Origin: Streptomyces sp. MA5143a
GTDB lineage: Bacteria; Actinomycetota; Actinomycetes; Streptomycetales; Streptomycetaceae
DNA length: 34,676 nt
Direction of reading: 5' to 3'
Assembly: GCF_900290235.1 (NCBI RefSeq)
Contig: NZ_OLMK01000093.1
Span: 1 to 34,676, forward strand
Shown here: piece by piece, positions 9,199-15,632 of the stretch
How positions within the stretch are numbered: the first letter of the stretch is position 1
Layout of the letters: every line of letters begins with the position of its first letter
Notes under the pieces: model-generated
What the model saw: the letters and a program-made list of their open reading frames with translations, nothing else
The model's database searches: none
What the model was told of the DNA's origin: nothing
Made by a program: the position numbers and the translations under genes

Positions 9199-9969
9199 AT
9201 GGCCGCGGCACAGGTCGTCCGGTCGGAGTGGACCAAGATCCGGTCGGTGGCGTCCACGGTGTGGACGCTGTCCCTCGCGGTGGTCGTCACCGTCGCGCTC
9301 GGCATCCTCATCTCGCTGCTGTCCCGGAACGAGTTCGACAACCTGAGCCGTGCGGAGCGGCTCTCCTTCGATCCGACGTTCGTGAGTTTCGCGGGGATGA
9401 GCCTCGGTCAGCTGGCGATGATCGTGTTCGGGGTGCTGGTGGTGTCGAACGAGTACAGCACCGGGATGATCCGCACCTCTCTGGCGGCGGTGCCGCAGCG
9501 GGGCACGTTCCTCTTCGGCAAACTAACGGTGGCGACCGTACTCGCGTTCGGAGTGGGACTCGCGACCAGCTTTGTGACGTTCTTCCTCGGACAGGCGATG
9601 CTCGGGGAGCACCGGGCCGACATCGGTGATCCGGGCGTGCTGCGCGCGGTCGTCGGCGGCGGGCTCTACATGACGCTGATCGCGGTGTTCTCCATGGGGG
9701 TCGCGGCGATGCTCCGCGGCCCGATGCTGTCGCTCGGCATCCTGATGCCGTTCTTCTTCCTGATCTCCAACATCCTGGGCAACGTCGCCGCCACCGAGAA
9801 GGTCGGCCGCTATCTGCCCGACCAGGCCGGCAGCAGCATCATGCGGGTGGTCACCCCGGTGGACGACGACACCCCGTACGGGCCCTGGGGCGGCCTCGGG
9901 ATCATGGCGCTGTGGGTGCTGGCGGCCGTGCTCGGCGGATTCCTGTCGCTCAAGAAGCGCGACGCGTGA
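9199..9969 (+). CDS. ABC-2-type transporter permease (module 1)
   Basis: Membrane subunit of 256 aa with about six hydrophobic segments. The opening AAAQVVRSEWTKIRSVASTVW is typical of the Streptomyces ABC-2 permease family that pairs with BcrA-like ATPases, as is the central NEYSTGMIRTSLAAVP. It ends in LKKRDA, a common terminus in the family. The ATG at 9199 has GGGAGAGGG just upstream inside the end of the ATPase gene, and the two-base gap implies translational coupling. Transported substrate cannot be inferred. Paralogue of the permease at 11400-12269, though more diverged than the ATPases are. Confidence 0.9.
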   Translation: MAAAQVVRSEWTKIRSVASTVWTLSLAVVVTVALGILISLLSRNEFDNLSRAERLSFDPTFVSFAGMSLGQLAMIVFGVLVVSNEYSTGMIRTSLAAVPQRGTFLFGKLTVATVLAFGVGLATSFVTFFLGQAMLGEHRADIGDPGVLRAVVGGGLYMTLIAVFSMGVAAMLRGPMLSLGILMPFFFLISNILGNVAATEKVGRYLPDQAGSSIMRVVTPVDDDTPYGPWGGLGIMALWVLAAVLGGFLSLKKRDA

Positions 9970-10039
9970 CCGACGCCTGACCAGGCGATACGTACATGCC
10001 AAGTCGGCGACCGTGTGACCTGCGCGGTTTTACTTACTC

Positions 10040-10068
10040 TTGAGCGGAACCGTCAAGGCCCGGATAAG
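10040..10068 (+). promoter_or_regulatory. Candidate promoter of ABC module 2
   Basis: TTGAGC (10040-10045) and GATAAG (10063-10068) are separated by 17 bases, a fair match to an HrdB promoter. The leader to the ATG at 10144 would be about 70 bases and contains a GGGGGCG/CGCCCC hairpin and two GACGTCCTGA copies. Confidence 0.45.
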
Positions 10069-10097
10069 CTCCTAACCCTTACGGGGGCGTGCGCCCC

Positions 10098-10122
10098 GAC
10101 GTCCTGAGACGAGACGTCCTGA
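10098..10122 (+). repeat. Direct repeat GACGTCCTGA x2 in the leader of module 2
   Basis: Identical 10-bp copies at 10098-10107 and 10113-10122, spaced 15 bp start to start. They sit between the candidate promoter and the ATPase start, and could be a protein site or chance. Confidence 0.5.
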
Positions 10123-10143
10123 ACCGTTCGATGGGTGCGGAGC

Positions 10144-11403
10144 ATGATCGAGGCAGTCGGCCTGACTAAGCGCTATGGCGCGAAGACAGCCGTGTACAAC
10201 CTTTCCTTCCAGGTGCGGCCGGGGGCCGTCACCGGCTTCCTGGGGCCCAACGGCTCCGGCAAGTCGACGACGATGCGCATGATCCTCGGCCTGGACAACC
10301 CCACCTCCGGGCAGGTGACGATCGGCGGCTACCCGTACCGCAAGCTGCCGAACGCCGCCCGCCAGGTCGGTGCCCTGCTCGACGCCAAGGCGGTGCACGG
10401 CGGCCGGTCCGCCCGCAACCACCTGCTGTCCCTGGCCCAGCTGTCGGGCATCCCGGCCCGCCGGGTGGACGAGGTGCTCGGTGTGGTCGGCCTCCAGGAC
10501 GTGGCCAAGAAGCGCTCCAAGGGCTTCTCCCTCGGCATGGGCCAGCGGCTCGGCATCGCCGCCGCCCTGCTCGGCGACCCCCAGGTGCTGCTCTTCGACG
10601 AGCCGGTCAACGGCCTCGACCCCGAGGGCATCCTCTGGGTGCGCAACCTGATGAAGGCGCTCGCCGCGGAGGGCCGTACGGTCTTCGTGTCCTCGCACCT
10701 GATGAGCGAGATGGCGCTGACCGCCGACCACCTGATCGTGATCGGGCGCGGCCAGCTGCTCTCCGACATGAGCGTCAAGGACTTCATCTCGGCGAACTCC
10801 GCCGACTTCGCGCGGGTCCGGACCCCGGACACCGAGCCGCAGCTGCGCGAGAAGCTGACGACGGCGCTGACCGAGGCCGGCGGCCAGGTGCTGCCCGAGC
10901 AGGACGGCGCGCTGCGGGTCATGGGCCTGCCGCTGCCCCGTATCAGCGACCTCGCGCACGGCGCCGACGTACGCCTGTGGGAGCTGTCCCCGCACCAGGC
11001 GTCGCTGGAGGAGGCGTACATGCGGATGACGCAGGGCGCCGTCGACTACCGCTCGACGATCGACCAGAAGGCCGGGCTCCAGCAGCCCCTGCCGCCCGGC
11101 GCGCAGCCGCCGATGCCGGTTCCGGGCCAGGGCCAGCCCGGCTGGTACGCGCCGCCGGCGCCGCAGCAGGGCGGCCAGCAGTTCGCGCCCCCGCAGGGCC
11201 AACCGCCGGCCGGCCCGTACGGGGCCCCGGCTCCGGGCGCGCCGCAGCCGAACCCGTACGCCCAGGCCGCGCCCCAGGCCCCGGCCCAGCCGGCCGCCAC
11301 GCCCGCCGCACCGGCTCCCGCGCAGCCGGCCGCCGCCCCTGCCGCGCCGGCCGCCGCGCCCGCGCCCGCCGCCGATCTGACCAAGTCCGAGGACGCCCGA
11401 TGA
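10144..11403 (+). CDS. ABC transporter ATP-binding protein with Pro/Ala/Gln-rich tail (module 2)
   Basis: ATPase of 419 aa. The first roughly 300 residues closely parallel the module 1 ATPase: Walker A GPNGSGKSTT, signature FSLGMGQRL, Walker B VLLFDEPVNGLDPEG and the terminal LSPHQASLEEAYMRM. About 115 extra residues follow, almost entirely Pro, Ala, Gln and Gly (for example PPGAQPPMPVPGQGQPG and repeated PAAPA), predicted disordered. The start is taken at the ATG at 10144, giving MIEAVGLTKRYG in register with the paralogue; a GTG three codons upstream is possible, and neither has a clean ribosome binding site. The TGA overlaps the permease start (ATGA), indicating coupled translation. Function of the tail unknown. 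Confidence 0.92.
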   Translation: MIEAVGLTKRYGAKTAVYNLSFQVRPGAVTGFLGPNGSGKSTTMRMILGLDNPTSGQVTIGGYPYRKLPNAARQVGALLDAKAVHGGRSARNHLLSLAQLSGIPARRVDEVLGVVGLQDVAKKRSKGFSLGMGQRLGIAAALLGDPQVLLFDEPVNGLDPEGILWVRNLMKALAAEGRTVFVSSHLMSEMALTADHLIVIGRGQLLSDMSVKDFISANSADFARVRTPDTEPQLREKLTTALTEAGGQVLPEQDGALRVMGLPLPRISDLAHGADVRLWELSPHQASLEEAYMRMTQGAVDYRSTIDQKAGLQQPLPPGAQPPMPVPGQGQPGWYAPPAPQQGGQQFAPPQGQPPAGPYGAPAPGAPQPNPYAQAAPQAPAQPAATPAAPAPAQPAAAPAAPAAAPAPAADLTKSEDAR

Positions 11404-12269
11404 GCACGCCCCAGCCGCAACTCGCCCCGCAGCAGCCGGCCGCCGCCCCCTGGCAGGGCGCGCCGGGCACGTCGTACACCTCGCCGATCCCGGTGGTGCG
11501 CACACACCTCGGGCACGCGATCGTCTCCGAGTGGACGAAGATCAAGTCCGTGCGCTCGACGATGTGGACCCTGGGTGTCTTCGTCTTCCTGCTGCTCGGC
11601 CTCGGTCTGCTGTTCGCCGTCATCGCCGCGTCCGCGGACATGAACCTGGAGGGTGAGTCCCCCCTCGGGCTCGGCCTGTTCGGTGTGATGCTCGGCAGCG
11701 TCTGCCTCATCACGCTCGGCGTGCTGACCACCGCCTCCGAGTACGGCACCGGCATGATCCGGACCACGCTGACCGCGTGCCCGAGCCGCAGCCGGGTGCT
11801 GACCGCCAAGGCGATCGTGTTCTTCGCCCTCGCGTTCACCATCACCCTGGTGACCACCTCGCTCGTCGCCTTCCTCCAGGTGGCCATCCTGGAGGGCACC
11901 AAAGCGGCGGACCCGACCGGCGAGCAGTGGCTCAAGGCGACCGTCGGCGTGAGTCTGTTCCTGGCGCTGTTCGGCCTGCTGTCGCTGCTGATCGGCTCGC
12001 TGATCCGCCACTCGGCGGGCGCGATCACCATCATGCTGGGTGTGTTCCTCGCGCCGCTGGTCATCGCGATCTTCATGTTCGCGGAGTCGCTGCGGGACGT
12101 GCAGGAGTTCCTGCTCAACTACTCGATCCCGAGCCAGCTCGGCGTCTTCTACGGTGCCGAACTCGGCGCCTCCGCCCCGTCCGGCTGGGACCCGCTGTGG
12201 ATCATGCTGGGCCTGGTGGCCGCCGCGTTCGCCGGCGCGTTCGCCGTGTTGGAGAAGCGGGACGTGTAA
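11400..12269 (+). CDS. ABC-2-type transporter permease (module 2)
   Basis: Membrane subunit of 289 aa that overlaps the ATPase by four bases (ATGA). It has a Pro/Gln/Ala-rich cytoplasmic N terminus of about 35 residues (TPQPQLAPQQPAAAPW), then HAIVSEWTKIKSVRSTMW, which aligns with SEWTKIRSVASTVW of the module 1 permease. About six membrane spans follow, with SEYGTGMIRTTLTACP in the middle and LEKRDV at the end. The N-terminal extension matches in composition the C-terminal tail of its own ATPase. Substrate unknown. A convergent minus-strand gene ends 28 bp downstream. Confidence 0.9.
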   Translation: MSTPQPQLAPQQPAAAPWQGAPGTSYTSPIPVVRTHLGHAIVSEWTKIKSVRSTMWTLGVFVFLLLGLGLLFAVIAASADMNLEGESPLGLGLFGVMLGSVCLITLGVLTTASEYGTGMIRTTLTACPSRSRVLTAKAIVFFALAFTITLVTTSLVAFLQVAILEGTKAADPTGEQWLKATVGVSLFLALFGLLSLLIGSLIRHSAGAITIMLGVFLAPLVIAIFMFAESLRDVQEFLLNYSIPSQLGVFYGAELGASAPSGWDPLWIMLGLVAAAFAGAFAVLEKRDV

Positions 12270-12297
12270 CCGCGGGGCGGGCGCCCGGAGTCGGGCT

Positions 12298-12639
12298 TCA
12301 GAACCTCGGTGCGTTACGGGACCGCTGCACCCGCGTGGTGCGGCGGTCCTTCGCGTTCCAGCAGGCCTTGTGCCAGTGGCGCCGTTCGTCGACACCCGAG
12401 TGCTCGGGCCAGGCGACGACGTGCGGGACCCCGGAGGGGATCATCTGGTCGCAGCCGGGGCACCGGTACGTCTTGCCCGCCGCGCTCGCGCCCGCGACAT
12501 GGCGTACGCTCCATTCCTCGCCCTGCCAGGGCTCACTGGACTGCCAGCCTCCGTACCGGTCCGAACGGTCCTCGTCGGCGCTCCGAGCCGACGGACCCGA
12601 CCGGCCATCGTCCTTGGGACGGTTGCGACGCGGGGACAC
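12298..12639 (-). CDS. Small Cys/His-rich protein, possible zinc binding
   Basis: About 113 aa. The N-terminal half is polar and low in complexity (SPRRNRPKDDGRSGPSARS). The C-terminal half holds YRCPGCDQMIPSG, then HVVAW and RHWHKACWNAKDRR: a CxxC pair plus a downstream HxxxC, which looks like a treble-clef or zinc-ribbon metal site. I recall Streptomyces orthologues labelled 'ATP/GTP-binding protein', but I see no Walker motif here. The start is the GTG at 12639 preceded by GAGGTG; a GTG at 12651 is the alternative. On the minus strand a TATAGC -10-like hexamer (complement of 12655-12660) would give a leader of only about 8-10 bases. Function unknown. Confidence 0.75.
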   Translation of the reverse strand: MSPRRNRPKDDGRSGPSARSADEDRSDRYGGWQSSEPWQGEEWSVRHVAGASAAGKTYRCPGCDQMIPSGVPHVVAWPEHSGVDERRHWHKACWNAKDRRTTRVQRSRNAPRF

Positions 12640-12861
12640 GGGACACCTCACGGGGCTATACAGGGAGCAGGGTTGGTGTCCAGCCTACGCGGGCCCGATG
12701 GGGGTACGCGTACGGCACCAATCGCCTCAGAACGCCCTCCGCTCGCAGCATTCTGCAGACAATCGGCAAATCTCGCCGCCAGGCCGTGTCTTCGGCACGT
12801 GTCAGAGGGTTATGCCGGGTGGGGGAGCTCCCGAGTCGGAGCCGAGGAAGCAGGAAGTGCG

Positions 12862-13890
12862 ATGCGCGTAGGAACATTTGTACTGGGAGCCCAGTTCCCC
12901 GGCCAGGGGCAGGGAGAGGCTCTCCACCGGGCGGTGCGGACCGCCGACGTGGCCGAGGAGGCGGGGCTGGACTCGGTCTGGCTGGCCGAGCACCACTTCG
13001 TGCCGTACGGGACGTGCCCGTCGGCGATCACCCTCGCCGCGTTACTGCTGGGGCGCACCCGGCGGATCCGCGTCGGCACGGCGGTCAGCGTGCTGCCCAC
13101 CGTCCATCCCGTCGCCCTGGGCGAGCAGGCCGCCCTGCTGCATGTGACGTCCGGGGGACGCTTCTCGCTGGGCGTCGGACGGGGCGGGCCCTGGGTGGAC
13201 CTGGAGGTCTTCGGCGCCGGACTGCACGCGTACGAGGAGGGGTTCCCGGAATCACTAGACCTGCTGCTGCGCTGGCTGCGGGAACCCTCGGTCTCCGCCG
13301 CGGGGGAACGATTCAGCTTCCGCGAGGTCCCCGTCGTGCCGAGGCCCTCGGAGGACCTGGACGAGACGCCCGGCCCCGAGGTCGTGGTCGCCTGCACCTC
13401 ACCGGCGAGCGTACGGCTGGCGGCCGAGCGGGGGCTCTCGATGCTCCTCGGGATGCACGTCGGGGACGAGGAGAAGGCGGAGATGGTGGCGATGTGGCGC
13501 AGCTGCGCCCGGGCCGCGGGCCGGTCACCGGAGGAGATCGCCGGCGCGGCCCATGTGTCGGCCGGCGTCTGCCAGATCGCGGACCGGCGCACCGACGCCG
13601 TGGAGGCGCTCACCAAGGCGATGCCGGGCTGGCTGAAGCAGGGCCTGGACGCCCATGTGACCGTGGACGGCCGCGTCCGCGCCATGCGGGACCCGGTGGC
13701 GTACACCGAACTGCTCTGCGGGCTCCACCCGGTGGGGACGCCGCGACTGTGCGTGGACCGGCTCTCGGCGACGAGCGAGCGCACGGGCATCTCCCGCTTC
13801 GCCCTGCTCGTCGAGGGCTCCGGCGACCTGGCGGCGACGGAGGACAACGTACGGCGACTCGGTGCCGAGGTGCTGCCTCACCTCGGCTGA
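12862..13890 (+). CDS. LLM-class flavin-dependent oxidoreductase, TTA codon present
   Basis: Luciferase-like monooxygenase of 342 aa, a TIM-barrel protein using FMN or F420. Typical segments are MRVGTFVLGAQFP, AEEAGLDSVWLAEHHF, RIRVGTAVSVLPTVHPV and GRFSLGVGRGGPWVD. The ATG has AGGAAG five bases upstream. Codon 61 (13042-13044) is TTA, the leucine codon read by the bldA tRNA, and I noticed no other in-frame TTA in the window's genes; translation is therefore probably limited by developmental bldA control. No metabolic partner is adjacent, so substrate and cofactor are open. The last codons lie in a 9-bp perfect hairpin. Confidence 0.9.
   Translation: MRVGTFVLGAQFPGQGQGEALHRAVRTADVAEEAGLDSVWLAEHHFVPYGTCPSAITLAALLLGRTRRIRVGTAVSVLPTVHPVALGEQAALLHVTSGGRFSLGVGRGGPWVDLEVFGAGLHAYEEGFPESLDLLLRWLREPSVSAAGERFSFREVPVVPRPSEDLDETPGPEVVVACTSPASVRLAAERGLSMLLGMHVGDEEKAEMVAMWRSCARAAGRSPEEIAGAAHVSAGVCQIADRRTDAVEALTKAMPGWLKQGLDAHVTVDGRVRAMRDPVAYTELLCGLHPVGTPRLCVDRLSATSERTGISRFALLVEGSGDLAATEDNVRRLGAEVLPHLG
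13864..13887 (+). terminator. Hairpin overlapping the end of the LLM gene
   Basis: GCCGAGGTG (13864-13872) and CACCTCGGC (13879-13887) form a perfect 9-bp stem with a 6-base loop, ending next to the TGA at 13888-13890. No T-tract follows, so either a terminator or mRNA 3'-end stabiliser. Confidence 0.5.
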
Positions 13891-13898
13891 GCCGTTCC

Positions 13899-14008
13899 GT
13901 GCCGTGCGGTGCCATGTCGTGCGGTGCCGTTCTTGAAGTGCCATGCCGTGCGGTGTCGTGCGGTGCGGTGTCGTGCCGTGCCATGTCATGCGGTGCCATG
14001 TCGTGCCG
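13899..14008. repeat. Degenerate pentamer tandem repeat
   Basis: About 110 bp composed of roughly 22 pentamers of the form RTGYS (GTGCC, GTGCG, ATGTC, GTGTC, ATGCC and similar), with a slip around TTCTTGAA near 13930. It fills most of the spacer between the convergent LLM and SCO5389-family genes. No reading frame convincingly uses it. It looks like slipped-strand expansion. Confidence 0.8.
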
Positions 14009-14079
14009 GGTAGCTTGCCGCCCCGCTCTACTGACGCACCTCCCCCGGTTGGAGCGGCAAGCCGTGCTGCCTCATCGCC

Positions 14080-14472
14080 TCAGCAGTCCCGGAGTTCCGG
14101 GGACTGGTTGAGGAGCTGGCCCCGGATCGAGGTGAAGCGGGCGAGCCTGTCGTCCACGGACGGGTCCTGCGGGAACACCGCCACCCGGTGGCAGTTCTGG
14201 AAGGCCAGCCGTACACCGAAGTGCCGCTGCAGGGCGCCGCGAATCGCGTCGCTGGCGAGCGCGCGCAGCAGCTGCCCGCGCGCCTGCTCGTCCGGCGGGG
14301 GCGTCTGGTTGTCGGCGAACTCTCCGCCTTCCACCTTCAGCTGGACCACCAGGGAGCTGATCATCTCCCACGCGTAGGGCAGGGAGGTCCGGACGCAGTC
14401 GACGAAGGCGGCTTCGTCGACCTCGCCTCGCTCGGCCTGTTCGAGTAGGGCCGGTGAGACGTCGAGCGACAT
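14080..14472 (-). CDS. SCO5389-family protein
   Basis: Protein of 130 aa matching, as I remember it, the conserved streptomycete family named after SCO5389. It starts MSLDVSPALLEQAERGEVD and continues EAAFVDCVRTSLPYAWEMI, with a mid-region DNQTPPPDEQARGQLLRAL and a C-terminal FGVRLAFQNCHRVAVFP. No membrane segment, signal peptide or known catalytic motif is visible; it is probably a small soluble, mainly helical protein. The ATG at 14472 has AGGAG six bases upstream. It is divergent from nucS across a 353-bp spacer. Function unknown to me, and the nucS adjacency alone does not show a repair role. Confidence 0.85.
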   Translation of the reverse strand: MSLDVSPALLEQAERGEVDEAAFVDCVRTSLPYAWEMISSLVVQLKVEGGEFADNQTPPPDEQARGQLLRALASDAIRGALQRHFGVRLAFQNCHRVAVFPQDPSVDDRLARFTSIRGQLLNQSPELRDC

Positions 14473-14734
14473 GGGTACTCCTCTCGCACCCCCACTACAA
14501 CAGGGGTTGACGGACAGGGCCGGGGTTCGCGTTACCGAACACGCAGAGTGCACGGTTCGCGACCTCCCGTTTCTACGGTAAGCAACCGAACGTGACCGCA
14601 CCAGGAGATTGCGCGCACCGACGCCACCCGAGACGCTCACAATCAGCCAATGCCGAACAGGAGTTGACAGCGGCACATGCCACGGGACGCCGGCGGCCCC
14701 CGTGCGGGCGCGGGGTCGTGTGACGGAGGGCAAC

Positions 14735-14770
14735 GGGGGCCGGGCGGGCCGGGCGGGGGCGGGGGCGGGG
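14735..14770 (+). other. Potential G-quadruplex tract upstream of nucS
   Basis: Thirty-six bases on the plus strand contain seven runs of three to five G separated by only C or CC. This fits a G-quadruplex pattern with one- or two-base loops. It lies 42 bp before the nucS -10 hexamer. Confidence 0.55.
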
Positions 14771-14811
14771 CCGTCACGACGGTCGAATCGCGCGCACCCA
14801 CCGCCGTCGAG

Positions 14812-14825
14812 TAGCGTTGCCGACC
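14812..14825 (+). promoter_or_regulatory. Candidate leaderless promoter of nucS
   Basis: TAGCGT (14812-14817) is eight bases from the ATG at 14826, and no ribosome binding site is visible. A leaderless or nearly leaderless mRNA is likely. No good -35 is seen. Confidence 0.5.
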
Positions 14826-15506
14826 ATGCGTCTCGTCATTGCCCGCTGCTCCGTCGACTACGCGGGCCGGCTCACCGCCCACCTCCCCTCGGCCCCCCGT
14901 CTGATCCTGGTGAAGGCGGACGGCAGCGTCTCGATCCACGCGGACGACCGGGCCTACAAGCCCCTCAACTGGATGTCGCCGCCGTGCACCTTGAAGGAGG
15001 ACGCGGGGGACCCGGACGGCACGCCTGCCGTCTGGACCGTCATCAACAAGGCGGGCGAGAAGCTCATCATCACCATGGAGGAGGTCCTCCACGACTCCTC
15101 GCACGAGTTGGGTGTCGACCCCGGTCTGATCAAGGACGGGGTGGAGGCGCATCTCCAGGAGCTGCTCGCCGACCGCATCGAGACCCTGGGCGAGGGCTAC
15201 ACCCTCATCCGCCGTGAGTACATGACGGCGATCGGCCCGGTCGACATCCTGTGCCGGGACGCCGCGGGCGCGACCGTCGCGGTGGAGATCAAGCGGCGCG
15301 GCGAGATCGATGGAGTCGAGCAACTCACCCGCTACCTGGAGCTCTTGAACCGCGACCCGCACCTGGCGCCGGTCCGTGGCGTCTTCGCCGCGCAGGAGAT
15401 CAAGCCCCAGGCCCGGGTGCTGGCCACCGACCGGGGCATCGACTGCCAGGTCCTGGACTACGACGCCCTGCGCGGTATCGAGGACGACAAGCTGCGGCTG
15501 TTCTGA
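14826..15506 (+). CDS. nucS: Endonuclease NucS (non-canonical mismatch repair)
   Basis: NucS/EndoMS of 226 aa, the expected length. In actinobacteria, which lack MutS/MutL, it cuts DNA at certain mismatches and suppresses transition mutations and recombination between diverged sequences. The N-terminal domain (MRLVIARCSVDYAGRLTAHL) is the dimerisation/DNA-binding part. The C-terminal PD-(D/E)xK nuclease core is visible in GPVDILCRD followed by VAVEIKRRG (the D, E and K of the active site), with the preceding LGEGYTLIRREY. The protein ends DDKLRLF, consistent with the C-terminal sliding-clamp-binding peptide of the family. The start is the ATG at 14826; a TTG three codons upstream is in frame but unlikely. 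A strong terminator follows. Confidence 0.96.
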   Translation: MRLVIARCSVDYAGRLTAHLPSAPRLILVKADGSVSIHADDRAYKPLNWMSPPCTLKEDAGDPDGTPAVWTVINKAGEKLIITMEEVLHDSSHELGVDPGLIKDGVEAHLQELLADRIETLGEGYTLIRREYMTAIGPVDILCRDAAGATVAVEIKRRGEIDGVEQLTRYLELLNRDPHLAPVRGVFAAQEIKPQARVLATDRGIDCQVLDYDALRGIEDDKLRLF

Positions 15507-15520
15507 GCCATTTCACGACG

Positions 15521-15553
15521 AGGGGCCGGATCCGCGGAACGGACCCGGCCCTT
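15521..15553 (+). terminator. Rho-independent terminator of nucS
   Basis: GGGCCGG (15523-15529) pairs with CCGGCCC (15545-15551), extended by outer A-T and G-T pairs and an inner TCCG/CGGA stem. TTTCTCT follows directly. It lies 14 bases after the stop codon. Confidence 0.8.
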
Positions 15554-15554
15554 T

Positions 15555-15610
15555 CTCTGTGACCTGCCCTCTGTGACCTGCCCTCTGTGACCTGCCCTCT
15601 GTGACCTGTT
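15555..15610. repeat. Four tandem copies of a 14-bp unit
   Basis: CTCTGTGACCTGCC is repeated at 15555, 15569, 15583 and 15597. The first three copies are identical and the fourth ends TT. It lies between the nucS terminator and the 3' end of the minus-strand P-loop protein gene, immediately after the terminator T-tract. Confidence 0.95.
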
Positions 15611-15632
15611 CGCGGGCCTGGTGGTCGGAACG

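Larger units (their letters stand above)
14473..14825. other. Divergent spacer between the SCO5389-family gene and nucS
   Basis: This 353-bp spacer contains no supportable gene. From left to right it holds the ribosome binding site of the minus-strand gene, several short inverted elements built on GTTCG/CGAAC and CGGT/ACCG around 14525-14592, a long G-run block at 14735-14770 and the nucS -10 hexamer at 14812. The expected divergent promoter for the minus-strand gene is not obvious to me. Confidence 0.7.

Noticed and set aside
12040..13890. 616-codon form running into the LLM gene from upstream
   Set aside because: The extension covers the permease end and an antisense gene; the ATG at 12862 has a good ribosome binding site and the right family N terminus.
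13899..14008. Small gene or CRISPR in the pentamer tract
   Set aside because: No ribosome site and no spacer/repeat alternation; only five-base periodicity.
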